NCBI GenBank assembly: GCA_947624355.1
Contig: CANQKI010000003.1
Span: forward strand, 1 to 64,000
Direction of reading: 5' to 3'
Source of the DNA: an uncultured Clostridia bacterium
GTDB taxonomy: Bacteria; Bacillota; Clostridia; Christensenellales; Aristaeellaceae
Length of the DNA: 64,000 nucleotides
Both the position numbers and the translations under genes were made by a program. The notes below the pieces were generated by a model, which was not told where the DNA came from, searched no databases, and worked only from the letters and a program-made list of their open reading frames with translations. Each line of letters begins with the position of its first letter. Within the stretch, counting starts at the first letter, position 1. Positions 37,492 through 48,099 of the stretch are shown in pieces.

Positions 37492-39004
37492 TGACAGGGG
37501 TGCCGGGAACGCAGGTCTCCTGCAGCTTGGGGTTCATTTCCACAATGTCATGCACAGCCATGCGGTAGCGTTTGGCCAGGTCCCAGGTGGTTTCCCCGGG
37601 CTGCAGGAAATAGAGGGCGACGCCCTTTTCCGTTTCGGGGGCGGGGGCCGCCGCCGCGTCGGCAATCACGTCCGCGCCGGATTTCCGCACGCCCTCGGCG
37701 CTCAGATGCAGGATGTACTTGAGCTCCACCCGGTCTCCCGTGACGGCGCTGGGCTCCACCTGGGTGGCCGTCAGGGAAACGGCGTCGTCCGGCCCCGCCT
37801 GGGTGGCGAAGGCCATGCGGAAAGGTTCCTCCTGCTCTATGGCGACGGGTACGGCGCTGTCGTCGGTGAGATATACAACGGCCGTTTCCAGAATGCCTTC
37901 CACCAGCAGTTTATCCTTCTGCCGCTCGCACTGCACCGGCACGGGCCGCACAAAGCCCAGCAGCGCCGTCTTCACCCGGGGCGAACCCTCGGGCAGCTGC
38001 AGCACGGTCTTGCCGCTTTCGGCGGCCTGCTCGTTGACGGTGCCGCTGCGGTAAATAACGTGCTGGGAGGTTACTTCAATGGCGTCGCCGCCTGTGGTAA
38101 AAACGTCCTGGAGCACGGTCATTTTTTCATCCGCCACGGCCGTGACCTCGGTATACAACTGCACCTCCGCCCGCATGATTTTTCCGCCCTCGCCGTTATC
38201 CTGGCTGAGAACGGCCACATCCTTCACCACGCTCCGGGCGGCCAGGGCGTCCCCCAGGGCCCCGGACAGATTGACCTGCTGCTCATAAGGCATGGAATGC
38301 CGGGTGTAAATGAGGGGGCGGCCCGGCATATCGGAGGTGTGGTACGCCTCGATCTGGATGGTGCCCGTCACCGTGGCGCGGCCGTCCGCCCCGCCCATAA
38401 TATCCTCCACCTGGGCCGAGCCCGTGGCGTACAGGGTGCCCTTTACCTGCAAAACGTCGGAAAGCTCGAATTCCTCCCGCAGCAGCGTCTGGGCCGCGCC
38501 TTCCCCCACCGCCCGCTGGATGGAGAGCACCTGGGTCTTTTTTTCCACGTCCCCCGAAATATCCTTCACGAAGGCCACGCTCCGGGGCAGGGCCGCCTCA
38601 GCAGTCAGGTACACGATGGCCCGCAGCAGCAGCCGGCCATTGAAGGCCTTGGCGCTTACATGCTGCACCTCGGCCCGGGGCTGCAGCCGCACGGCGGCGG
38701 AATTGGTGTTTTCCTCCCGAAGGGGCAGGGCCTGGGTGAAATCCGCCGTGGTTTCCAGGGCGGAAATTTTGCTCAGGTCCCCCTGGGCGTACAGCACATG
38801 GAAGGTCACCTTGCCGTCCGTGCTCACCCGGCTGCCCGAAAGCTCGCCCCCGTTCACTGCCGCCATGGCATCGGCATAGTATACCCTGGCTTCCTCCCGC
38901 AGACCCCCGGGCAGCGCCACCTCGGCCTCCACCGTCACCTGCGTGGGCTTGGCGGACAATACCTGTTCCGTTTCCATATGATCATGAATCGCTTGCCATT
39001 CCAT
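37475..39004 (-). CDS. SPOCS-domain (DUF3794) and LysM protein
   Basis: Repeated SPOCS-like modules; C-terminal FLQPGETTWDLAKRYRMAVHDIVEMNP LysM. Confidence 0.85.
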   Translation of the reverse strand: MEWQAIHDHMETEQVLSAKPTQVTVEAEVALPGGLREEARVYYADAMAAVNGGELSGSRVSTDGKVTFHVLYAQGDLSKISALETTADFTQALPLREENTNSAAVRLQPRAEVQHVSAKAFNGRLLLRAIVYLTAEAALPRSVAFVKDISGDVEKKTQVLSIQRAVGEGAAQTLLREEFELSDVLQVKGTLYATGSAQVEDIMGGADGRATVTGTIQIEAYHTSDMPGRPLIYTRHSMPYEQQVNLSGALGDALAARSVVKDVAVLSQDNGEGGKIMRAEVQLYTEVTAVADEKMTVLQDVFTTGGDAIEVTSQHVIYRSGTVNEQAAESGKTVLQLPEGSPRVKTALLGFVRPVPVQCERQKDKLLVEGILETAVVYLTDDSAVPVAIEQEEPFRMAFATQAGPDDAVSLTATQVEPSAVTGDRVELKYILHLSAEGVRKSGADVIADAAAAPAPETEKGVALYFLQPGETTWDLAKRYRMAVHDIVEMNPKLQETCVPGTPVITYRR

Positions 39005-39065
39005 TTCGCATTTCCCTCCTATCGCGCCTGCATCATGCCTATTCGCGGAAAATACAAAATATGCA

Positions 39066-39106
39066 TGCAAAAAAGCCCTCCGACTTTTCGCCGGAAGGCT
39101 TTTCTG
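39066..39106 (-). terminator. Terminator of the opp operon
   Basis: On the minus strand AAAAGCCTTCCGGCG...CGGAGGGCTTTTTTG. Confidence 0.7.
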
Positions 39107-39120
39107 CTTCAATTCATGAT

Positions 39121-39315
39121 TCAAAGCACGCCGAAAATCCACAGCATGAGCAGGCTGAGCCCCGTAAGCAGCAGCAGGCACGGCACAAGCAGCACCAGGT
39201 ATGCCGAAACGACCATGGCAAACCGATCTTTCCAGCCCACCTTCGCCTCCTCAAACCGATCGGAGAGGGCCTGCGCGTCGTTTGGATCAGGCTTCCTCAG
39301 CCGCTTCCAGATCAT
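39121..39315 (-). CDS. 64-aa small membrane protein
   Basis: One long hydrophobic stretch; ATGA overlap with the oppF-like stop. Confidence 0.6.
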   Translation of the reverse strand: MIWKRLRKPDPNDAQALSDRFEEAKVGWKDRFAMVVSAYLVLLVPCLLLLTGLSLLMLWIFGVL

Positions 39316-40899
39316 GGAGCGACTGCCTCCGCATCCACTTCCTCGGCCGCGCGGTCGGCATGCCGGGCCATTTTGGGCAGCTCAAACAGGTAATTGCCGT
39401 TTTCGTCCATTTTCTTCTGCGGGAAATGGCAAGCCAGGAAATGATCGGGCTCCACTTCCACCAGAGGCGGCGGAACGCGCTTGCACTTATCGCACGCCAT
39501 ATAGCAGCGGGTGTGGAATTTGCAGCCGGAGGGGGGCTTGATGGGGCTGGGGATATTGCCTTCCAGCAGGATGCGCTCCTTCTTCAGGCTGTCCACATCC
39601 GTGGTGGGGATGGAGGAAAGCAGGGCGATGGTGTAGGGATGCCGCGGATCGGAGAAAATCGTTTCGGCCGAAGCCAGCTCCACCACATTGCCCAGGTACA
39701 TGACGCAGATACGGTCCGAAATGTACCGCACCACCGACAAGTCGTGGGAAATGAACATGTAGGTCAGCTTCTGCTTTTCCTTCAGTTCCTGAAGCAGGTT
39801 GATGATCTGGGACTGGATGGACACGTCCAGGGCGGACACGCACTCGTCGCACACCACGAATTTGGGGTTGACCGCCAGGGCCCGGGCAATGGCCACGCGC
39901 TGCCGCTGGCCGCCGGAGAACTGGTGGGGATACCGGTGCAGCATGTATTCCTGCAGGCCGCATTCCGTCATGGTGCGCACGATATGCTCGCGCATTTGGG
40001 GAGAGCCGTATTTGTAGAACCCGTGGGTGGCCACGCCCTCTTCAATGATCTGGCCGATGGTCATGCGGGGGTTCAGGCTGGAATACGGATCCTGGAAGAT
40101 GATCTGCAGATCCTTGCGCAGCACGCGCATTTCGTTGTACTTGAGCCGGGCCAGGTCGATGCCGCTGTCCCGCATGGCTTCGTACTTGGCAAACTCCGCG
40201 TTGCCGGCGTTTTTCGCCCGCAGTGCGTCGAGCTCCGCCTGGCATTCCGCCGTTTCCTTGTCGCAGGCGGCAATTTGGGCGTTCAGTTCGCCCAGCTTGC
40301 CTTCCAGCCGGTTCACCTTGGCCTTACCCTTGCCCATCCGCGCCAGGCCGTCGTGCTCCACCTGCAAAGCGTCGCGCCGGCGAACCAGCTTGTTCCGCTT
40401 CACGTTGGCGTCGTACACCTTCTTGAGCAGGGCGCAGCCTTTGCCGCCCTCGTCCACGGCGAAGAAGCCGCCCAGAATCTTGACGATGGCGTTCAGGCAG
40501 GTCTGTTCGTCGCAGGAAGCCAGGTTGTATTCCTGCAGCAGGTTGAAATCGGCCTTTTCTTCGCCGCCCACTTGATCGATCCGGCTTTTCAGCTCGGCCG
40601 CCTTATGGGAGGCCTTCTGCAGCTTGGCCTTGTATTTGTCCAGATGGGACAGGGTGTCTGCAATGTAATGGGGCGTCGTTTCGTCCAGGGTCGCGCCGTA
40701 ATACATGGTGTTGCCCGCCGTCTGGGGGTAAAGCTGCAGCAGCACGCGGCCCAGCGTCGATTTCCCGCAGCCGCTCTCGCCCACCACGCCGATGGTTTCG
40801 CCCTCGTAAATATCGAGGGAAATATCCTCGTTGGCGCGGACATACAGCTGCTCCTTCTGGAAAATGGAGGACTTCGCAACCGGGAAGTATTTTTTCAGA

Positions 40900-41913
<1,014 letters not shown>

Positions 41914-41925
41914 GTCTTTCCCTCC

Positions 41926-43914
41926 TTACCTTTCCCGGTTGGACTTGGGGTCCATCACGTCGCGCAGGGTGTCGCCCACGATGTTGATGCAGATGGTAGT
42001 GATGGCCAGGAACAGGGCCGTGAACACCCACTCCCACCAGAAGGCGTTGATGATGGTGGCGTTATTGGCGCCGTTGAGCATATTGCCCCAGGTGGGCCGG
42101 GGATAGGCCACGCCGAAGCCCAGGTAGCTCAGGGACGATTCCGTCAGCATGCAGGTGCCGAAGCTGAGCATCAGGCTCACCAGCACCACGGACATGACGT
42201 TGGGCAGGATGTGCTTGAAGGCGATGGTGCTTTCCTTCACGCCCATGGCCTTGGCCGCCGTCACGTATTCGCTTTCGCGGGCCACCAGCACCTGGCCGCG
42301 CACCAGGTGCGCCAGGCCGGGCCAGCTGAGCACGCCCAGGATGCACATGATGATGAAGATGCGCATGGTCTCGCTGATGACGTAATGGCCCATGACGGCG
42401 GAGAGGATCATGGCGAAGGGCAGGAAAGGAATGGCGGAGAAAATTTCGGCCACGCGCATGAGGAAAATATCCACCTTGCCGCCGAAATAGCCCGAAATAC
42501 AGCCGATGATGATGCCGATGATGGCCTCGATGATGACGGCCACCGCGCCGATGGTCATGGTCATCTTGCCGCCCTGGATGATGCGCTGGAAGATGTTCGC
42601 GCCCCGGGTGTCGGTGCCGAAGGGATAGCCCTTGAGGCCCCAGCTGGCCACCACTTCATCGTCGTCGGCGGCATAGGTCTGGAAGGAGCCGGCGAACAAA
42701 CGCGTCACGCCCTTTTTGCCGATATCGGCGGGCACTTCGGTCTGGTCGTTTTCATTGCGGCCCCAGGAATACACGTTGCCCAGGTTGGTAAGCCCGCTGT
42801 AATGGTGGGTGCCGCCCACGATCTGCACGTATTTTTCCCCTTCCTGCAGTTCGGGCGCGGGCACGGCGTTCAGGGAAAAGTCGCCCGTGAAGCACACCGA
42901 GCCGTCGCTCAGCAGCAGGGCAATGCTGGTGCCCGTGGCGGTGAGGGCCTCGATGGTGCGGTCGCCCAGGTAGGCGTTGATGGGCACGGCCTTATCGCCC
43001 ACGTTGCCGCGTACCTGGCTGTACAGGTCGCGGGAGCCGGTGTACACTGTTTTCCTGGGCCCGTTGATGCCCACGATGTAGCTGAGGGTAAAGTCAATAT
43101 CGTCCAGGTTCGACATGTTCAGGAACCGGTCCATGTTGGAATAGGTCTTTTTGTTGCCCCACAGGTAGCAGGAGCCGTCGTTCATCAGAATGGCGGTGGC
43201 CTGATAGCCGCAGGTGATTTTCTTGATGTTGGCCACGTCCACGCCGTTGTCCACCAGTTCCTGGGGCATGTAGGCGATGTTGGGGTTCACGTCGTTCTTG
43301 GCTTCGGCCTCGGCCTTGGTGCCGTACTGGCCCAGGGTTTTGGCGCCCCAGGCGTACACCTTGCCGTCCTCGCCGATGGCCACGATATGGTCGATGCCGG
43401 CGGCCACCAGGGCGATCTTGGCATTCTGCACCTCTTCGGGGATTTTGCCGATGTCAATGCCCGTGGTGCCCAGCTGCGTGGAGCCCCACACGTACACCTT
43501 GCCCGCGTTGGACAGGCCCACCGTGAAGGAGCCAAAGCCGTCCACCATCTTCAGGTCCTGCCGAAGCTCCTTGGGCATGGACATGAGGCGCATATTGGGC
43601 GCCATGTTCTGCTGGGTCACCTCGGTGTAAGCGTCGTAATACTTGGGCATGAACAGGGGGCCGATGAACATGATAATAAACATGACGATCAGCACCAGCA
43701 GCGCCCCCACGGCCAGCTTCCGCTCCATGAAGCCGCGGATGATCTGCCGGGTGGGGCTGATAATCTCTTCCGCGTCCCCCGCCTGGGCCCGGGCCCAATC
43801 GTCGCCTTCCACTTCCTTGGCCAGGTGATTGGCCCCGCCGTAAAACAGCCGGCCGAACCAGTTGCCCAGCGTGGAGCCCTTTTTGGAAGCATTCGTTTTT
43901 TTCTTGTCGCTCAT
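41926..43914 (-). CDS. OppC-type ABC permease with internal RCC1-like beta-propeller
   Basis: TM1 then repeated xxVYxWG motifs, then FGTDTRGANIFQRIIQGGKMTMTIG and permease core. Confidence 0.9.
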   Translation of the reverse strand: MSDKKKTNASKKGSTLGNWFGRLFYGGANHLAKEVEGDDWARAQAGDAEEIISPTRQIIRGFMERKLAVGALLVLIVMFIIMFIGPLFMPKYYDAYTEVTQQNMAPNMRLMSMPKELRQDLKMVDGFGSFTVGLSNAGKVYVWGSTQLGTTGIDIGKIPEEVQNAKIALVAAGIDHIVAIGEDGKVYAWGAKTLGQYGTKAEAEAKNDVNPNIAYMPQELVDNGVDVANIKKITCGYQATAILMNDGSCYLWGNKKTYSNMDRFLNMSNLDDIDFTLSYIVGINGPRKTVYTGSRDLYSQVRGNVGDKAVPINAYLGDRTIEALTATGTSIALLLSDGSVCFTGDFSLNAVPAPELQEGEKYVQIVGGTHHYSGLTNLGNVYSWGRNENDQTEVPADIGKKGVTRLFAGSFQTYAADDDEVVASWGLKGYPFGTDTRGANIFQRIIQGGKMTMTIGAVAVIIEAIIGIIIGCISGYFGGKVDIFLMRVAEIFSAIPFLPFAMILSAVMGHYVISETMRIFIIMCILGVLSWPGLAHLVRGQVLVARESEYVTAAKAMGVKESTIAFKHILPNVMSVVLVSLMLSFGTCMLTESSLSYLGFGVAYPRPTWGNMLNGANNATIINAFWWEWVFTALFLAITTICINIVGDTLRDVMDPKSNRER

Positions 43915-43927
43915 TTCTCCTGCCTCC

Positions 43928-44971
43928 TCACTTGTTGACGCGCACGCGCGGGTCGACCATGCCGTAGATAATGTCGATAATCAGGTTGCCAAACAGCGAC
44001 AGGGCGATGTAGAACACCTGCATCAGCATCACCACGTCATAGTCGCTGGAGCGCAGGGCGGTAAGCATGATGCGGCCCATGCCGTTGTAGGCGAACATGT
44101 TTTCCACCATCAGGGAGCCGCCGAAAATGCCCAGGAACCAGCCCACCACCAGCGACACCACCGGAATCAGGGCGTTGCGCCAGGCGTGGGAATAGATAAC
44201 CACCTTTTCCTTGAGGCCCTTGGCCCGGGCGGTCTTGATGCAGTCCAGCGTCAGGGCGTCGGACATGGAAGCGCGCACATAGCGCGTCATGCCGCCCAGG
44301 GACGTGAACGTCATCACGATGAGGGGCAGGGCCATATAGTAAAGCTCGTCGGCAAATTTGCGCCACCCGGTGTAGGTTACGCCGGGGGTGCTCATGCCGC
44401 TGGCCGGGAACCAGCCCAGCTTGGAGCAGAACAGCCAAATGAAGATGATGGCAAACAGGAAGACGGGCAGGCTGTACCCCACGATAGTGATCACCTGCAC
44501 CGCCTGGTCAAACTTGCCGCCCCGCTTGACGGCGCAGTAAATACCCAGGGGGATGGTGATGCCCAGGGCCAGAATGGTGGACACGATGTTGATCTTGATG
44601 GTGTTGATCATGGGCTGCGCCACAATATCCACCACGGGCTTTTTGTAATCGTAGGAATAGCCGAAATTGCCCTGCAGCAGGCCGTCCAGCTTGCCGTTGT
44701 ACAGGGGATAGAGGCCCACCCAGCGCAGATAGCGGATGAGCATATTATTCGTATCCGTGCCGTACATCTGCTGATATTTCAGATAGATCTTTTCAAAATA
44801 GGCTTCCGTTTCCCCCGCGGGAATCGAATTTTTCAGGGCGGTGACTTCCGCCTTGGCATCGGTATACGCGCGGTTAGCCGGAACCAGGTTATAAATCATG
44901 AACAGGATGATGGACAACAGCACCAGCACCACCAGCATGTAGCCCACGCGCTTGAGAACGTATCTTCCCAA
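43928..44971 (-). CDS. OppB-type ABC permease
   Basis: MGRYVLKRVGYMLVVLVLLSIILFMIYNLVP; YVRASMSDALTLDCIKTARAKGL. Confidence 0.93.
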   Translation of the reverse strand: MGRYVLKRVGYMLVVLVLLSIILFMIYNLVPANRAYTDAKAEVTALKNSIPAGETEAYFEKIYLKYQQMYGTDTNNMLIRYLRWVGLYPLYNGKLDGLLQGNFGYSYDYKKPVVDIVAQPMINTIKINIVSTILALGITIPLGIYCAVKRGGKFDQAVQVITIVGYSLPVFLFAIIFIWLFCSKLGWFPASGMSTPGVTYTGWRKFADELYYMALPLIVMTFTSLGGMTRYVRASMSDALTLDCIKTARAKGLKEKVVIYSHAWRNALIPVVSLVVGWFLGIFGGSLMVENMFAYNGMGRIMLTALRSSDYDVVMLMQVFYIALSLFGNLIIDIIYGMVDPRVRVNK

Positions 44972-45098
44972 AATTCCTTCCTCCTTTCCTGGTTCGCAGC
45001 TTGCCCCTTCCGGGCTGGGGATTCGCAGCAGCGCGCCCTGCGAAAGCGCACCGTGGTTTTGCGGGATGAATTATCTGGAAAAGTTCCTTCTAATAAGA

Positions 45099-45127
45099 GC
45101 AGGGTGGGGAGGGAATCCCCACCCTGC
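45099..45127. repeat. Perfect 12-bp stem hairpin, SBP-oppB intergenic region
   Basis: GCAGGGTGGGGA-GGGAA-TCCCCACCCTGC. Confidence 0.95.
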
Positions 45128-45365
45128 ACGTTATCGAAAAAGTGGCTTCGCCGCTTTTTCGATCCTTGCTGCGGAATATTTTCCTCCGCAAAATTTCATT
45201 TTGCTACGGAAAATTCCCCGCCCGACCGGCAAAGCCGGTCGATACGATTTCAGTCCTGCGGACGGCTTTTGGTGTCGCCTTCCGAAACTGGTCTTTCCAA
45301 TCGTTTGAGTCAAGGTAAGGAAAATCTTACCACATAGCCAACTCCATCCTTATCTGAATGGAGAA

Positions 45366-45392
45366 GCGGCGCGCCTTTTTGGGGCGCGCCGC
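45366..45392. repeat. GC-rich hairpin just downstream of the SBP stop
   Basis: GCGGCGCGCC-TTTTTGG-GGCGCGCCGC. Confidence 0.95.
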
Positions 45393-45415
45393 CCTTGTTA
45401 CAGGTTGTTCGCGCC

Positions 45416-47620
45416 TTATTCGGCGTCGGTCAGCCAGTACACGTCCGCCATATCCTTGATGTAGTACGAGCTGTAAATGTCGTACATGGAAGGATCGATG
45501 GTCATGTTAAAGGCGAAGTCATACGCAGCAGAGCTGAAGCTGGTAGCGAAGTTGAAGCAGTTGTAGGTGGGCGTTCCGTTGTAGCTCACGCCGTAGCCGC
45601 CCTGGGTCAGCTCGTCCAGCATGGGGTTGAAGTCGCCGATGGTGTTCTGCACCACGAAGCCGGCAGCCTTGATGTTGTCGTTCTCCATGAAGCCGGTCAC
45701 CAGCTGATCGGTGAATACGTTGTCGGCAGTGCCGTACCAGTTGAGGGCCAGAGGCATGAGGTAATAATCGCCCATGTCGACCACCTTGTACGCGCCGTCC
45801 TTGGAAGCGTAGGTCTTGTCGCCTTCGTACATTTCGTCGGCGGGAATCTTCTTGTAGCGCACGCCTTCCACGTAATCGTTGCCCTCGGCGTCGTACACCC
45901 AGCCGTCGGCCTCCAGCACAGCGATGGCGCTGTCCACAGAGGTGGGATAGGTGTTGAGCACCATGCCCTGGTTCATCGCGGCCTGATACATCCAGGAACC
46001 GGTGTAGTACGGGCCGTCAGTGACGCCGCCGTAGCCGCCGGTGAAGTCAAGGGCGAACTGGGCGCGATCCATGCAGTAAGCAATGGCCTCACGGACAGCA
46101 GCGAACTGCACGGGGCCCAGGTCGGCCCGGAAGCCCAGCTTGCCGTAGCCGGCGCGGGCATAGTGGGTGTACACATACTTACCTTCGTTGGCGGGATCAT
46201 CGGCCAGAGCGATGGCTTCGTCGGTTTCCTTGCCGCCGGTGATGCCGGACAGGACGTCCACGCCGCCGCTGATGAAGTCAGCCAGCTGGGTCTCGCTGAT
46301 GATGCGGCGATACACGATGTGGCCGATCTGGGGCTTGGTGCCCTCATAGTTGCCCTTGAATTCGGGGTTCAGAGCCAGGGTCACCACATGGCCGGCTTCG
46401 TCCCAGCTCTCGATAGTGTAGGGGCCGGAATAGGGATAGCTGTTGTCCTTGTTCCAGACGGCGTCATTGATGGCTTTCGCGTGGGTGTAGGAATCGCCGT
46501 CCTTGGCGTAGAACTCGTCGGACAGGTAGATGCCCTGGCCGTCATCCATGATGTCCACGCCCTCGCCCAGGCACATGCCCAGAGGCTGAGGATTGAAGCC
46601 GCCATAAAGGATGGCGTAGAAGTAGGACGCATAGTCCGCTTCGACGGTCGCGGAGAAGGTGTAATCGTCGATCAGATGGAAGCCGGAGAAATACTTGGAA
46701 GCGACCACCCCGTCTTCGGTCTCCACGCCATCGTTGGTGCCGTCATAGGCCCAGAAGGCTTCGTGGCCCACATAGTTCATGCCGCCGTTGCCGCTGCCGC
46801 CCGCCTGGACGCCCACGGGAGTGGCGCTCATGGGCAGGTCGGCAAGGTAGTTCTTGGCGGTGATGGCGCTGCCGTCGGAGAACTTCAGGTCGTCATAGAT
46901 GGTGATGGTGTAGGTGCGGCTGCCATCCTCGTTGTCCGTTTCGGTATGCTCCTTGACAACGGTGGGGTTCCACACGTAGCCGCCTTCCTTGGTGGAAGAA
47001 ACGGTCTCCAGGCCGGTGATCAGGCTTTGAACATCACTGTCGCCGCCGCCGGGAGAGGAAACGCCAAAGGAGGGGAAACGGAGACGGCCGGACAGTTCAG
47101 TGGAGTTGCCCAGGATGATGTTGTCGTCGGGCTTCTCGCTGGTCCAGTCGATCACGGCATAGGCAGGGGTCCAGTAGGGGTTGGTGGGATGCTCTTCAAC
47201 GCCCTTGATCTGGGCATTGTAGAGATCGTAGTACTCGTTGGAGTACAGGGGGATTTCGGGCAGCAGGGCATTCCAGCGCTGGATGTACAGCTTCCACCAG
47301 GTGGCGTACACATCGTCTTCGGTTTCCCACATGCCGCCTTCGGGCACCTGGGTGTTGTACACCATAGCCATGGTCAGGAAGTCCAGGCCCAGTTCATACT
47401 GCTTGCCATCCTTTTCGATGTAGGCAAAGCCGGTGGAAGGATCTTCCGTCACGTCCGCGATGGAAGTTTCCTTGCCGTACTTGTCGTACAGGGAAATGTA
47501 GTCCTTCTGCCACTCCTTGCCCACCAGGGTCTTGGGCGTGGAAGCGGCTTCTTCGGCGAAGCAGGTCGCGGTGGACAGGAGCATCATCGCCGCGAGAAGC
47601 ATTGCCAACAGCTTCTTCAT
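45416..47620 (-). CDS. Peptide-type (SBP_bac_5-like) substrate-binding protein, apparently circularly permuted
   Basis: Signal peptide MKKLLAMLLAAMMLLSTATCFA; NSTELSGRLRFPSFG; FSDGSAITAKNYLADLP. Confidence 0.9.
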   Translation of the reverse strand: MKKLLAMLLAAMMLLSTATCFAEEAASTPKTLVGKEWQKDYISLYDKYGKETSIADVTEDPSTGFAYIEKDGKQYELGLDFLTMAMVYNTQVPEGGMWETEDDVYATWWKLYIQRWNALLPEIPLYSNEYYDLYNAQIKGVEEHPTNPYWTPAYAVIDWTSEKPDDNIILGNSTELSGRLRFPSFGVSSPGGGDSDVQSLITGLETVSSTKEGGYVWNPTVVKEHTETDNEDGSRTYTITIYDDLKFSDGSAITAKNYLADLPMSATPVGVQAGGSGNGGMNYVGHEAFWAYDGTNDGVETEDGVVASKYFSGFHLIDDYTFSATVEADYASYFYAILYGGFNPQPLGMCLGEGVDIMDDGQGIYLSDEFYAKDGDSYTHAKAINDAVWNKDNSYPYSGPYTIESWDEAGHVVTLALNPEFKGNYEGTKPQIGHIVYRRIISETQLADFISGGVDVLSGITGGKETDEAIALADDPANEGKYVYTHYARAGYGKLGFRADLGPVQFAAVREAIAYCMDRAQFALDFTGGYGGVTDGPYYTGSWMYQAAMNQGMVLNTYPTSVDSAIAVLEADGWVYDAEGNDYVEGVRYKKIPADEMYEGDKTYASKDGAYKVVDMGDYYLMPLALNWYGTADNVFTDQLVTGFMENDNIKAAGFVVQNTIGDFNPMLDELTQGGYGVSYNGTPTYNCFNFATSFSSAAYDFAFNMTIDPSMYDIYSSYYIKDMADVYWLTDAE

Positions 47621-48099
47621 AGGTTTTCCTCCTCTTAAAGGTTTTTCTATCTTCCACGCCCTCTCGGGCGGAAAATAGTCGCATACGGGCGGAACTTGCA
47701 ATTTCCGCCCTTCAAAAATGCAGCCGCCATAGCTCAGCGCCATGTCTTGGGCCTATTTTATTTCAATTTATTCGTGTTGTCAATAGCCATTTTGCGGCCA
47801 TTCAGCCCCTCCTTTGCTATATTTTTGCATTTTTATAGGTTCTGAAATGCATTTTCCCTTGTCTTTCTTCTGATTTGTCGAATTAATTGCCAGATTATAC
47901 ATTTTCCATGTACAATAAAAATACAATCTTTTTTTCCCGTTTTTTCCATGTTTTTCTCCCGCGGAAGCATTGCCGCCGCCCGTCCGTCAGCGGGCGACAA
48001 AACGCCGCCGCGGCGGGTTTTGAAAGCGCACGCAAAAGCTGACGCCCATACGCTGCGCCGGAATTGCTTAGCAGTCATTCGGGGATGAAGCGGGAACGA

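Noticed and set aside
45395-47638. 747-aa plus-strand ORF
   Set aside because: Exact antisense shadow of the SBP gene.
47833-48078. 81-aa ORF upstream of the SBP gene
   Set aside because: No RBS or domain, in an AT-rich promoter region; likely spurious.
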